From the NCBI RefSeq assembly GCF_010389155.1, contig NC_057763.1, forward strand, positions 39,848,645 to 39,912,644: a stretch of 64,000 nucleotides of DNA, read 5' to 3'. Positions within the stretch are counted from its first letter, which is position 1. Each line of letters starts with the position of its first letter. The position numbers and the translations under genes were made by a program. The notes beneath the pieces are model-generated. The model was not told where the DNA came from. It saw nothing but the letters and a program-made list of their open reading frames with translations, and searched no databases. The stretch is from Erigeron canadensis. Taxonomy: Eukaryota; Streptophyta; Magnoliopsida; Asterales; Asteraceae. Below are positions 1 through 12,138 of this stretch, piece by piece.

Positions 1-512
1 TGATCAGTAGATCAAAAGACACGACTAATAAGGTTGTACAATATGTGGGGATTATTATTGGCCCTACATCTGTTGTTGCTACTGCATGGATGCTCAAAGC
101 TATAGCCATGAGGCGCTTATATGCTTCATTGCTTGATAAAAGATTCTCTAAGAGGAGGATTCAAGGAAATCTCTTCCATCAATACATACTTGAAACCCTT
201 TCAGGGAGGGAGCTTTCATCACTAGTAGTTCATAGTTGCAGCAGTGGCTCGAACGTTGTTGATCCCCATATGAAGATGATTGGAACTGCATCGCAGCCTG
301 GCTTTTATACGCTTCCTGATAGACTCGGTGAAAGTAAAAATTTGATGAACCCCCCCGATGAACAGAACAACAACAGATATATCACCACTGTGCAAGAAGC
401 TATGGCTGCCGGTGATCTTGTATTTACAAATGTAGCTAAACCCGGGCACATGTAAACTCTAAATTCTAGTTGTTGAAATTTCATTCCATTATTCTTGATG
501 CATGCATGCATC

Positions 513-566
<54 letters not shown>

Positions 567-1939
567 TTATGTATATATATATATATATATATCCTTTTTT
601 ATATGAACAAGGTACATCGAAATGGAAGATCTTTTGCGCTTTATGACCAAAGAGGAGTTGGATTTGGTGCTTCCATTGATAGGAGAGATAGACGAAAGTG
701 GAAAGATTGACGACAAGTCCTTTCTTAATTGGGTGGTACTTACTCTGTCAAACTTTCACCACTCATTTTAAAATTATAACATTTTGCTGTCAAAATTATA
801 TCATTCCCTTGAAATTTCATCTTGGTTTTCAGGTGAGCATGTATATGAAGAGTAAATTTCTGGGGTATTCTCTAAATGACATAGAGGAAGCCACAATGAC
901 ATTACACAAATATGTTAATGTGCTGTTGGCAATAGTACTCTTTAACCTTTGGTTATTACTCATGCGTATTGCTACAATAAAAGTGTTGATCGTAGCTCAA
1001 TTCTTAGTTGCTGTTTTCATAAAATTTGGGTGCTCGTTTAAGTCACCATTAGACGGCATGATATTCTTGTTTCCGAGACACCCTTTTGACGTTGGTGATC
1101 GTTGTGTCATTGATGGTGTCCAGGTAGGTATCTCACTGGGCCTAATCTACCTGCAACAATTTAGTTTTAACTACAATGCCAAAGTATTCGATCTGCTTTA
1201 TTTATTCACGTTCATATATACCTATAGGTTATCGTAGAAAAAGTGAGCATTTTCACTACCATCTTCCTGAGATATGACAACGAGAAGATTTCTTATCGGA
1301 ATTCAATATTGGCTGCAAAATCCATCATCAATTTTAACCAAAGTCCAGAAATGACGGATACTGTGGAGGTTGATTTAGAGGCTTCAGTTGAGAACATTTC
1401 AGCTTTAGAAGCTAACATTAAAATGTATGCCGACTTATTCTATTTCTCTATGTGACATTAGTATTGCTTTCATTTAAATTTGGCTACCCTCTTGCTTCAA
1501 GACACTTAAATTATTTCTGCTATTACCCGGGACTAGATATCTATGTATTTATGTAATTTTGAGGGATGACAATGAGGGCAGGAACAAACTTAACTTTGCT
1601 TGTTATCGACAATTAGTGTTCCTTCTGAGTAAACTCAATATTAGGCTTGATATAGGTGAAACATTATATTATTCTCAATATATTAACAGTGTGGTTTTAT
1701 TTCCCATCAGGTACACAGACAGTAAGCCTCACTTATGGCAACTAAATCACAGAGTTCAGGTTAGGGAGATCGAAGATGTGAACAATATGAAAATCAGGCT
1801 GTGCGTAACTCATTTGATAAACTTTCAGTATTATAAAGAGAAAAGCGATATAAGATCAAACCTGGTGCTGGAGCTAATTAACATCTTCCAACAACTTGGA
1901 ATAAAAAAGTATCACATTTTCCCCCCCAACAAGTTCTGA
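1..1939 (+). CDS. MscS-like mechanosensitive ion channel (MSL10 type), 5'-truncated by window
   Basis: Encodes the C-terminal half of a plant MscS-like channel, a plasma-membrane anion channel opened by membrane tension. I read five exons: 1–451, 612–735, 833–1123, 1228–1424 and 1711–1939. All have GT/AG borders and the frame stays open to the stop. Exon 2 carries the soluble segment with EDLLRFMTKEELDLV. Exon 3 carries two membrane segments and the pore-adjacent MscS core motif HPFDVGDRCVIDGVQ. Exon 4 has the beta-domain sequence IFTTIFLRYDN, and exon 5 has DSKPHLWQ and VREIEDVNNMK, both typical of the MSL9/MSL10 group. The N-terminal part lies left of the window. The exon 1 donor differs from the paralogue (cacat|gtaa) but still splices in frame. 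A broken paralogue lies tail to tail at 6064–8355. The family assignment is firm; whether the whole gene works cannot be judged from this piece. Confidence 0.85.
510..592. repeat. ATT and TA microsatellites in MSL intron 1
   Basis: A run of about fifteen ATT units is followed by a TA run, both inside the first intron seen of the plus-strand MSL gene. Simple repeats; likely length-polymorphic. Confidence 0.85.
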
Positions 1940-2112
1940 TTAGCTACATCCCTTGCGTCTGCGTCACCATTGGCCACGGACCCGTGCCTTTAAGTTGTCA
2001 ATAGTTGATTAGTATATGTTACAACTTTTTTCATTTGTCTGCCAGGCCTAAAATCTTTAAATTTGGATTTCAAGTAGAATTTTCAATAAAGTTTTGTTTT
2101 CTTATATATGCA
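1940..2112 (+). repeat. MSL 3' UTR, copy 1 of 3
   Basis: Directly follows the MSL stop codon and contains the shared block from 'gattagctacatccctt' to 'caggcctaaaatcttta'. The same block recurs at 3134–3513 on the plus strand and at about 5905–6075 on the minus strand after the paralogue's stop, so it is a useful marker of MSL duplication. Confidence 0.75.
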
Positions 2113-2225
2113 ACAAGATTTGTGTACCATTGCGGTTCCTAACTGTTTTGGTATGCTTTTTTTTTTCTTTAAAATATATTGAGAGGAAGAAATGATATAA
2201 TATGTTGTTTTAACATATCTGTACT

Positions 2226-2394
2226 TAGTTGGATATTGCTTCGCTAGACATGGTTTTCGAAACATTAATATTATCTGCAGCAAAAATTGTGGACGATGAA
2301 AAGGGGAACCCTACGTGTCAAGCCCGTGCTAATTTCTACATAACTTGTATTCTTTCTTGTCTTCCGTGGGGTGGATCTGAACTTGTTTTACAGA
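2226..2394 (+). pseudogene. Orphan exon of nuclear cap-binding protein CBP80 (ABH1)
   Basis: Reads SLDMVFETLILSAAKIVDDE and then GNPTCQARANFYITCILSCL, followed by PWGGSEL. From memory of the family this matches one internal segment of the large nuclear cap-binding subunit CBP80/ABH1. That protein binds the 5' cap with CBP20 and acts in pre-mRNA and miRNA processing. Only about 55 residues are present. I find no flanking CBP80 exons within reach, so this is a captured or duplicated exon rather than a gene. It could have been carried by the Helitron whose 3' end lies at 3550 or by the MSL duplication itself. Identity of the fragment is fairly sure; the mechanism is inferred. Confidence 0.7.
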
Positions 2395-3133
2395 TATTAC
2401 CTCTTACAACCATCATATGATGGATTTGCCAAAAATTTTGAGAACAAACTCATGATGCTAGAAAACGGTGCATGTTGACTTCCTCGGGCACCTCATCATA
2501 GGGGCATTGGCCTGAGATGAATACTTTTATTGCAGTGATTTACTTCACTTTGGAGTTTGGACTAATTAAATATCATTTGATACAGCAAAAGATGTTTTTA
2601 AAGCAAAATATCAGTTTGGACTGGGAACGATCCACAGAGTTGATGATGGGTTTTTATCTTGGTGTGGCTGTTGCTTATGCAAATCCTCTTAAGTTTGTCC
2701 ATTTGTGTTATAAACCGACAAGGGACTCACTTTCGACAGGTAATAATCTTATTTCGTTTGTACTATACATGAATAAGAACAAAGAGAGAAATCAAAAGCT
2801 ATGTTATCTGTAGTTTGTAATGACTGGCAATGGGGAAAATAAATAAACTTGGAAAAATTTGTACCCTTATTGAGTAGGGAAATATTGTTTCTATATACGG
2901 ATAACCAACCCAGGTGGCATATAATCTGGAAGCTTGCTAAATATCTCTAATGATGACCATTGACATTGTGCTAGATTACATGATTTCATAATAAACCAAG
3001 CTGCCAAGACTATAAAAAGTGTAATTATCACCATTTTGACGGTTATAATTGTGCAATCATACCTAATATTCGCCTTTGATGTGTGATAGCTGTCTTTTTT
3101 TGCTTGTTCTGGTGGCTACAACATTAAAACAAA

Positions 3134-3513
3134 TTCTGATTAGCTACATCCCTTACGTCTGCATCACCATTGGTCACGATCAGGGGCGGTACTAAAAGGG
3201 GCAAGGGGGTCCAATGCCCCCCTCCAAATTTAGATTTTGTCATATATTTTTAAATTTTTCGTAAATTTTTAAAAATTTTCTATAGGTTTTTAACATTTTG
3301 TCCCCTTTTAGATTTATTTTTCATAAGTTTTCTAAGTTTGCCCTCTTTGAATTTGTTTCCTGGTACCGCTTCTGGTCACGATCCCGTGCATTTAAGTTGT
3401 CATTAGTTGATTAGCGATTATATATATTTCAACTTTTTCCTTTTGTCTGTCAGGCCTAAAATCTTTATATCAGGATTTCAAGTGGAATTTTCTATAAAAT
3501 TTTGTTTTCTTAT
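3134..3513 (+). repeat. MSL 3' UTR, copy 2 (orphan) carrying a hAT MITE
   Basis: Repeats the 3' UTR of the upstream MSL gene from 'tgattagctacatccctt' to the AT-rich tail after 'aggcctaaaatcttta'. No MSL coding sequence precedes it. The block is split by a 194 bp insertion at 3181–3374. It implies a third MSL duplication of which only the tail remains. Confidence 0.75.
3181..3374. mobile_element. hAT-type MITE, 194 bp
   Basis: Ends are CAGGGGCGGTAC and, on the other strand, CAGAAGCGGTAC. The element is flanked by the perfect 8 bp duplication GTCACGAT (3173–3180 and 3375–3382). The homologous MSL 3' UTR at 1940–2112 lacks the insert, giving an empty site. TIR sequence and 8 bp TSD are the hAT superfamily signature. 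It has no coding capacity. Confidence 0.85.
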
Positions 3514-3549
3514 ATTTCTGTACTTCAGTGGATTTAGTTTTAACTACAA

Positions 3550-3580
3550 CTAGTTATTTATCCCCGGCGTTGCCCGGGGT
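3550..3580 (-). mobile_element. Helitron 3' terminus (minus orientation)
   Basis: On the minus strand a GC hairpin (CCCCGGGCAACGCCGGGG) is followed by a short AT stretch and CTAG, then T. This is the canonical Helitron 3' end with insertion before T. The element body would extend to the right. I could not place its 5' TC end with confidence. Confidence 0.6.
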
Positions 3581-5904
3581 TGTAGTTCTGTGTGTTTATC
3601 GGATGCAATTGTTTATCTTTCAAAGCATGATGCGTTAAATATTTACCTGTTTAAACTATAAAAGTTAAATTACAAAATATGTAATGCATGTATGATGTGT
3701 TGAGGTTACCATTGCCTTTTTTATATGTACTCTGCAATAAAGAAATAGATTTAGCTTCAGAATATATGTTTTTACATGTGGCTCAAATTTGTTGAAACCT
3801 AAAAAAAATGGCCCATCAAAAGTCATCACGAATCCATACTTTATTTTTAGTTGTTTACGTCATCACCGTCACACGGTGCCACTACTCTACCTCCATCTGA
3901 ACCTTTAGTCATATCATTACACATGTCTTTTTTTTTTCTTCTGGGTTATATGTTAAGTCAAGTATTTCATTATTTCCAATGCCTTTTAAAAAAAAAGGAA
4001 GAAGTACTCATATTTCTTTTTTTTTCAAGTTTTGTTTTTCTTCCAAATTCATTCCTTATTTCTTTATGGAACTCTTTCTTTATATCCCTCCAAAAACTGT
4101 TATAACCACTTCTGAACTGTTGTTCATCTACGGTTAATAATTGACCAAATACTTTCTGGGTTTGCTATTCATCCGCTTTTACACAAGTAGATTCCGTCAC
4201 AATACGGAGGTTCACGGAAGATGCGGAGTCACACCTGAAGATGTTAGCACACTATGATGTTTTCAACGATGATATTTATGTTAATTGTACCAAATCGGTA
4301 TGTGTGTGTATATATATTATATCATATTTAAAACTGTATATTTTTAGATTACAAACGAAACAGAAGATAGCTGACGATTCACAACTTAAACCGGATTCTA
4401 CAGATATCTGCTGCAGCCGTAGTCCCACTCTGATGTCGTTATTATACTGTTAATCTGTTATTTATTTGAAGTTATCATGTAAATGGTGGAGCATTTTTTT
4501 GGTTGATTATTGAAGCAAGTAATCAATGTTTGATATATGTTGTAAGTGGTGGAGCATTTTTTTCAATTGGATTATAGCATAGATTATTGTAGAAGCAAGA
4601 TTATACGGTATGTATATTTATGTATGTATGTAATTGAATATGTAGAAGAAAAGATAGTTTTGTGGCATGATTTAGCCAGTAAAGTTTTTAGGGGGTAAAA
4701 TGTAAAAGATAAAAAAGCTGGTGGCAGAAATTAAAAAAGAAAAAAACAAAACTGCTTACATCAGCAGCCAATCAAGCAAGTTACATTTTAACTAAGGCGA
4801 TCAGAGCCAGCACTGTACAATCCACTTTCGGATTGTTATATATATAATATAATGCCTAGTTATTCTGCTTTATTTATTTAAGTGAATATAAACCTCAAAC
4901 ACTTTTTGCTGATCTCTTTTTTTAGTATACAGATAGCTAATATGTTATATATGAGATTACAAAATCGATAGTATTTAAATAGTAACCTGATTTTGTAATA
5001 AAGCAAATTCAGATGACTAGTAAGCGAATGAGTATGTTTTGGGCGACTTTCACCAGTTTGACCCGCATGGCTCATTTCAATTTATGTTTACTATTTTACC
5101 CGTGTGATGTTGGAGATAAGATTCAACCTATCTTGACGATAAACACGAACTATAGCGGTCAACCCTTGGGCAAAATTTACCTTTAAATCACTTCTTTTTC
5201 GGTCAGATAGGCAAAAAGCTCTTTATACTTAAACGGTGTTATAAAATGAGTCTGTGACTTTGTTTGCTGCAATAATCATTTGGTATGATTGTATGTTTGC
5301 AATGCAGGAACTCTTCAGAAGACCCTGTGATTCCGATTCGATCTATACCTATATGGTTCCTTAGTGGAAGATAGAGCAAAAGGAAACAATGCAATAACTT
5401 CGGGCTACAACTGTACCAACACGACTCCTGGACAGTTGTGGCAGATGTAAGTTCTCATTTCAATGCACTCAGGTTTTCAATCAACCAAGGTATTGGCATC
5501 CATACCATATGTTACACATTTATGTCATTTGGAAAACTAGAAGGCTTTCGGTCTGTTAGCAATTTTACCAACATGTTCAGAGCAAGGTTCATTTGGTCTG
5601 AAAACGCGAATAATCAGGAGTAGGAAGATGATAACATTTACTGGCTCAATGGTAACCTGTTCACGAGTCTTTTGTAAGATTATCAAGCATAAATCATAAA
5701 TAGGTAGATGTATGTAGGAAAGAGAATATATCCTTTACACGGGGAAGGGAAGATCTAGATTGGGCAGCGACCACAAGTTCGAAGTCGTAAAATAACTCAG
5801 AATAACTGAATATCAGTACTTAAGATAACACCATGACCGGTAGACCGAAGTCACTAATTTCATTTGATTTGACTAAAGTACTGAAATATAAGAAAACAGT
5901 AAGT

Positions 5905-6063
5905 TACTGAAAATTCCACTTGTGATTCTAATAAAAAGATTACAGGCCTAGCTAGCAGACAAATGAAAAAACTTGTAACCAATATAAACACTAATTAAAT
6001 GTTGACAACTTAAATGCATAGGATCGTGGCCAATGGTGATGCAGAAGTAACGTGTGTATCTAT
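5905..6063 (-). repeat. MSL 3' UTR, copy 3
   Basis: Minus-strand copy of the block shared with 1940–2112 and 3134–3513, directly downstream of the paralogue's stop. It extends the inverted duplication of the MSL locus past the coding region. Confidence 0.7.
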
Positions 6064-8355
6064 CTAATCAGAACTTGTTGGGTGGATAATTTGATACTTG
6101 ATTCCAGCTCGATGAAAGATGTTACACAGATCTTGCACCAGGTTATATCTTCTTTTGCATATCTCTTCAGAATCCTGAAAGTTTATCGTATGAGTTACAT
6201 CCAGTCTCATTTTTGTCTTGTTCATGTTTCCAATCTCCCTAACGTGAAGACTGTGCTCTGGTTGCCATAAGTGAGGCTTGCTATCTATGTACCTGATATG
6301 AAATAAAACCACACTGTTATCATATCGAAAATATATATATGGATATCATTCAAAAGATATACTAATTGTCAATAACAAGCAAAGTTAAGTTTGAATCCTG
6401 CCCTCATAATCATCCCTCAAAAAATCTACCTTCACTCCATATAAATTACATACATACATGGATATCTAGTTGGTAATAGCAGCATTATTTAAGTGTGTTG
6501 AAGTAAGAGACCAGTCAAATTGGAATGAAAGCAAGACTAAGGGGAGATGGAGAAGTAGAATAAGTGGACATACGTTTTAATATTAGCTTTTAGAGCTGAA
6601 ATGTTGTCAACTGAAGTGGAAAAGTCCAAATCAAATTCCACAGTATCCCTCATTTCTGGACTTCGTGTAAAATTTGTGATGGATTTTGTAGCTAATTCGG
6701 AATTCGAATACTCCCTTATTGAATTGTCATAGCTCAGGAAGACGGTAGTAAAAATTTTCACTTCTTCCACAACAACTTATAGGTTTATATTCACTTGAAT
6801 AAATAATGCAGAATAACTTGGCATTTGTAGTTAAATCTAAATTGTTGCAGGTAGATAATTAGGTCCAGCGAGTTACCTACCTCAACACTACGATCACCAA
6901 CGTCAAATGGGTATTTCAAAAACACGTAGATAATCGCTTCACATGTTGACTAATTAGCATTGCTCCCAAATGTGAAAACCGCAAGTAAGAACTGAGTTGC
7001 GATGAAAAGCGTCACTTCTGATGTAACAATACGCATGCGTATTACCCAAAGGATTATGAGTACTATTACCAAAAGCACATTAACAATCTTGAGTAACTCT
7101 GTTTGGGCCTTCTTTGTGTCATCTACAGAATGCTCCAGAAATTTACTCTTCTTATACATGCTCACCTGTAAACCAAGATGAAGTTTCAAGGGAAAGGAAT
7201 AATTTTGAAATCAAAATCTGATCATTCTATAAATGAATGGTGAAAGTTTGACAGAGTAAGTACCACCCAATAAAGAAAAGACTTCTCATTAATCCTTCCA
7301 CTTTCATCTTTTCCCCCTATCAATGGAATCACCATATCCACCTCCTCTTTGGTCATAAAGCGCAAAAGATCTTCCTCTTTGATGTACCTTGTTCATATGA
7401 AAAGGATAATATATATATATATATTAAGAATAATGGACTGAAATTTCAACAAACAGAATTTAGGTCAATCTTACTTGCACCTGGGCTTAGCTACATTTCT
7501 AAATATAAGATCACCAACAGCATTAGCTTCCCGTACAGTGGTGATATATCTGCTGCAATGCTTATCCGCATCGATCAAATTTTTACTTTCACCGAGTCTA
7601 TCAGGAAGTGTATAAAAGCCAGGCTGCGATGCGGTTTCAATCATTGTACCTATGATCGTCTGGGGATTTTGGCCGCAGCTGCTTACTAACCTAGAACTAT
7701 CAACTTCTGAAAGCTCCCTAGATGTTGGCCCTGAAAGGGTTTGAAGTATGTATTGATGGAAGCGATCTACCAAAATCCTTTCAGAGAATCTTTTATCACA
7801 AAATGAAGCAGATAAGCGATTAACAACTATAATTTTGAGAATCCATGCAAGAGCAACAAAAGATGTAGGGAAAATCCTGGTTATAATATGATTTAGAACC
7901 TTGGTTGTGTCACTTGTTCTAGTGACGCTACAAGTGCCGATCATGAACCACCAAATCACTGCAACTATACACACCCAGATATTAAACCGAAGGCTCAATA
8001 GCAGGTCGTATAAATCATACCCAGCTTTCTTTATAGCATTCTTTCTAGGTAAGAAATACTTATTCTTCAAGAAAACCACGATATCTCTCAAGCACTTGGA
8101 ATATAAAAGGCCACAGAAAATTGGCCATCCCAAAACACACCAGATCCATAATTCTAAACCCAAAATCTCTATATTCTTCAGTTTATTAATAGTTGCACTT
8201 AAAATCAAAAGCAACGTAAAGCAAGCAAATAAACTGAACTCGATAATACATCGAACCTTTGCCTTCCAGAACTTTGTGTCCCGTAGAAATGGCATGAATG
8301 CTGTTGCATAAAAGAAGGTTTTCCCATCATTCATAAGCTGCGGTAACTTTGACAT
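6064..8355 (-). pseudogene. MscS-like channel paralogue, disabled
   Basis: Second MSL10-type gene, tail to tail with the first. Exons read at 8355–7475, 7387–7264, 7165–6881, 6775–6574 and 6292–6064. Exon 1 starts with MSKLPQLMND and encodes at least four hydrophobic segments, but lacks the long cytosolic N-terminus usual for MSL9/10. There are three lesions. A TAG at 6950–6952 sits just before the pore region. A gap removes the equivalent of 'IDGV' after VGDR. The exon 4 acceptor lost a G (…aagttg instead of …taggtt), so use of the remaining AG shifts the frame. The exon 5 C-terminus (DSKPHLWQPEHSLHVREIGN) is well preserved, so decay is recent. A truncated product ending in the third exon remains possible. 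Confidence 0.8.
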
Positions 8356-8940
8356 AGTGTAGTAGTAGTAACTAGATTAGTCTGGTGGTTGCCAGCAGAT
8401 AAGTCTAATCTGACTTCAACACTATCCCGCTTCATTTCCATAAACAAAATTCTTTCCTTTGTTTGTATACTTGTTAGAATTATATATGTGATAATATAAT
8501 TGAAATAGTATTAGGCTCTATGTAAACTGACAAGGGGACTTCTTTCGGGAAAGTAGAATATATAGTACAGCTTGTGACTTCCGGGTTTTGATCTTAAAAT
8601 ATCTTAGTCACTAATGCTCTTGATATGTAATTAATTTATACAATCATATATATGACTCATTAGGGGAGAGAAATCAGGGATTCTCCATGCTACATGCGAC
8701 TAAAACCCCAGCCAAATTTGTTCTCTTCTTTTATTGCTACTGGCCGTTTTTTTTTGTTTTTCTTTTTTGCTTTTAAAGCAGAAGGATATACTGTATCATT
8801 TTACATCTGCTATCTCTTTAATTGTGGATTCGATGTATATCAACAGATATTTCTTTTTTGAACGGCTAACAGCAAGATTAGTTTAGATTCATTCATTCAT
8901 ACCAAACCATTGACAACACTAATGAAACATCTTGCTTAAT
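8356..8940. other. Intergenic, upstream of MSL paralogue
   Basis: AT-rich sequence upstream of the minus-strand MSL start. No ORF, RNA gene or clear promoter element is recognised. Confidence 0.5.
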
Positions 8941-8944
8941 ATGA

Positions 8945-9110
8945 ACTTTGATGTTGGGAAGATCAGTACTAAACACCATAGCCTTTGAAGACAGAGGTCA
9001 TGGGTTCAATCCTCATCCCATGCAAAGGTTGGAGGGTCTTTTCTACCATTTAGGTAGAAAATGGAAAGTAGCACTACATGTCTACATTCTGGTTTAAAAG
9101 AAACAAAGAA
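8945..9110 (+). mobile_element. SINE-like sequence
   Basis: Contains a pol III B-box-like motif (gggttcaatcc) inside 'gaggtcatgggttcaatcc', then a T-rich stretch and 'tctggtttaaaag'. This resembles tRNA-derived plant SINEs. A related block appears at 42,885–42,970. No clear poly-A tail or TSD was found, so the call is tentative. Confidence 0.35.
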
Positions 9111-9299
9111 ATCTTTTTCTATGGGTTTTGGGCCCCAAGTCCGCTTTCAGGACATTTATATTCTATATTCAAATAATTAGATTTATTCTCGTGTCAAATA
9201 TATGAGACGTTTACAAAAAATTCAAGATAAAATTATATATATGGAACAAAAATAACCTTGTAAATTCACATGTCACTATAAATAATATTGCATTTTTCC

Positions 9300-9660
9300 A
9301 GACTTTTAATTAGCGTCAACAAATTAAATAATTTGTGACGCTTTTATGCGTGTAAAAATATGGAGAACTAAAAGTGTGTAGATATTAATCCACACTTAAA
9401 ATTTGGTATTATAAAATTTTACACTTTTTAATGTGGACTTTCATATTTAATTTGTAACGTCACATATTTAGTTAGTATGGACAAATTCGGTGTTAATTAA
9501 ATATGAAAGTTTAGTGTGAACTTTTAGAATACCACACTTTTAAGTGTGGATTAATTTCTACACACTTTAAGTTCTCCATATTTTTACAAAAACAAAAGCG
9601 TGACAAATTATTTAATTTGTTAACGCTAACTAAAAATGTGAACAAATGCAAATGTGTAAT
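9300..9660. mobile_element. Foldback MITE, ~360 bp
   Basis: Two arms of roughly 130–150 bp are reverse complements. The left arm reads 'agcgtcaacaaattaaataa' and continues through 'tatggagaactaaaagtgtg'. The right arm mirrors it through 'cacactttaagttctccata' to 'ttatttaatttgttaacgct'. The centre is AT-rich with no ORF. Superfamily is undetermined because I cannot fix the TSD. Confidence 0.75.
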
Positions 9661-9678
9661 AATAAATCAAGAAACAAA

Positions 9679-9960
9679 CCGGTACCGGAATATTGATGAA
9701 ATTATTTTATTTGCTCGTCTATTACTGTCATGTCGAAGTTTTAATGGTATAGTTGAGTTTCAGTTGAAAAGTTAAGAATTTTTCTTTCAATAGATCGTAA
9801 ATAAATATTTTTAAAAAAATCGGTACCAAAATATTGACGAAATTATTTTATTTGCTCGTCTATTCCTATCATGTCGAAGTTTTAATGGTATAGTTGAGTT
9901 TCTGTTGAAAAGATATTAAAAATTTTCTCTCAATAGATACCGTAAATAAATATTTTAGCC
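9679..9960. repeat. Tandem duplication, two ~140 bp units
   Basis: Units at about 9679–9815 and 9818–9960 share 'gaaattattttatttgctcg' and 'tcgaagttttaatggtatag' and end in 'gtaaataaatattt'. Likely remains of a transposon end. Confidence 0.75.
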
Positions 9961-10769
9961 CGTTATATATGCATAATATATATATATATATATATGGGAG
10001 ATCAAATGAGAATGTGTATTAAGGAGAGAAGGTCTAATGGACCAATCTGAACGCGACATGTATTTTTTTGTAAAAAAAGAACGTGCGGTGGCATAGTTAT
10101 AAATAAATTAAACTTTTGTAACACTTGACGTGGTGGTATTTTTGTAATTAAATTTTAACGAGATGTTAGTTTACTAAACGTCCGTTAATTTCACCTACTT
10201 TTTCCCCACTTCAATAAAATGAATGGATTCTACAATAATAATCCAATTATTCCAAGATAATTATTAATAAAAATTCAAAATGAAAAAAAATCGAATATCT
10301 CTTCATCTAAGAGGAAGTATAAGTTTTTATGAACCATATTAATAACAATTTTAAATAGAAAAAAGCTAATTTTGTAATTTCATTTTTTTTTGTGTGTTTT
10401 TTGTTTTTGCCGGAAACATTAAAAAAGTATTAAAAATATAGAAAGAGTATAACATATGAGGTTAATGAATCTGAAAGTGCGTATCGGGATTCAGATCCAG
10501 CATGGCAATTAATGGTGGAAATATGTTAAAAAAGGTTACAATTTTTTTTTCAGATTTAGTAGTATGTGTTTTTGAATTTTTTGTATTAGATGTGAATAAT
10601 TATTTTTTGCTTAATAAAAACCAATTTCTAAATCTAAAAAGAGATGAGATATCAGAATTATGTTGAGATGAGGTTATGTATTAAGTTATGATAACTTAAA
10701 ACCTTTAGTTTTGATTTGTAACATAACTTATACATATTTTACGTACACATGTGTAAGGAAATTTTAGTA
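9961..10769. other. AT-rich intergenic
   Basis: After a TA run the text 'gggagatcaaatgagaatgtg' resembles the ends of the TA-flanked elements at 22 kb and 24 kb, but no second end is identified. The rest holds no recognisable feature. Confidence 0.4.
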
Positions 10770-11950
10770 TTTAACAAACTCATAATGTGGCCAGTGTTCT
10801 AAGGGTTTTTAATTCGTGCTCGGGTTAATATTTAAAGATCCATTTGGGGAAATCTAATTTGTATGGTATTGGAGTAGATAACTAACGCGGAAGTTGTGGA
10901 GATGGCTAAAGTGGTCAAGTGTGCAGCGGGCCGGGTAGTCTTTGTAACACCCCGAGCTAGGCTCGAAATACTACTGAAAAGATATAGCGTATGCATGGGA
11001 TTATCGTAGAACATGAACTATATGAAATAGAGGGGATTCGGTGAATCCAACAACAACAAACAAGTAAATAATGCATAATGCAAAATACAGGCGAATGAAT
11101 CATGGATCCATGTAAGTCCAAGCCCCAAACTCTAGCACAAACATCAATCAATCGACAAATCTTGGATTCTCTTGAAATACCTGAAAAGTGTACTAAACAA
11201 AGTCAACACTAGGTTGGTGAGTTCGTAGGAGCAAATGACAAGGATCTAAAGCCAAATCCATTCACATTATGAACAAAGATAATGAACAAGGAACACACTT
11301 ACAATAAGTCCTTAAAAGGCACAATTATTCAACTTAGGTTGGCTCGTAGCGCAACCTAGACCCACACGTATCCATTGCACAAATTATACCATATCTAGAA
11401 CACATGTAATGCACGAGAACACAAAATAAGGACATCAACAAGTAGCCATTAAGTTCCAAAATGTCAAACAAGTTCATCAATGTTCCTAAATTGTTCTCAT
11501 GTCATTCAATTCTCATTAAGTACATAAAGTACCCGTTTATTGCACTTGCACACATTGCACCTCAATTGTCCACCCTATTGTCTCAAGTACATCTTGTCCA
11601 TCAAACACAACCAAACACAATACACATACATTTCAAACGACTTTACATTTAAGGAATCTTAGATGTTTGTATACAGGGTCACCCGCAGCCTTCCCACCAC
11701 ATCTGCAACTCATTAAATGTATCATCGTCTTCCATGTATGTACAACTATCCTAATCATACATAAATCAATCATACTCAAACAATCCATAATCAATCAATG
11801 TCCATCAATGACCCTCACATATGTACTCACATAATGAACTACGCAAGGTATTTAGAATACGCATAGTAAACAAGAACAAGTAATAATGATATCAATAAGT
11901 ATCTAACAAGTTCTATAATGCCAGACATGTCTATCAATGTCCCTCAATTG

Positions 11951-12138
11951 CACTCAATTGCACGTAATGTACCTCATTGTACTCAATTGCACATAATGTA
12001 CCTCATTGTACTCAATTGCACGTAATGTACCTCAATGTACTCAATTGCACGTAATGTACCTCATTGTACTCAATTGCACGTAATGTATCTCATTGTACTC
12101 AATTGCACGTAATGTACTTCAATGTACTCAATTGCACC
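11951..12138. repeat. 29 bp tandem repeat inside solo LTR
   Basis: About 6.5 copies of a 29 bp unit beginning 'gtacctcattgtactcaatt' with single-base differences between units. The tract is rich in spaced GTAC and CAATTG palindromes. Confidence 0.9.

Larger units (their letters stand above)
2395..6063. other. Spacer between the two MSL copies with exon-like remnants
   Basis: No complete gene is recognised. Apart from the listed elements it contains short open stretches with plausible splice signals that I cannot assign. These are 2581–2740, ending at a GT donor; about 4190–4297 (AESHLKMLAHYDVFNDDIYV) with a donor, followed by 4350–4452; and 5309–5623. They may be gene fragments carried by a Helitron. 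The rest is AT-rich intergenic sequence. Confidence 0.35.

Noticed and set aside
7901..8311. 136-codon plus-strand ORF
   Set aside because: Antisense shadow of MSL exon 1. The minus-strand frame has clear channel homology.
8980..9040. tRNA gene
   Set aside because: Only a B-box-like core is present. No cloverleaf or A-box at the right distance could be drawn, so it is listed as SINE-like.
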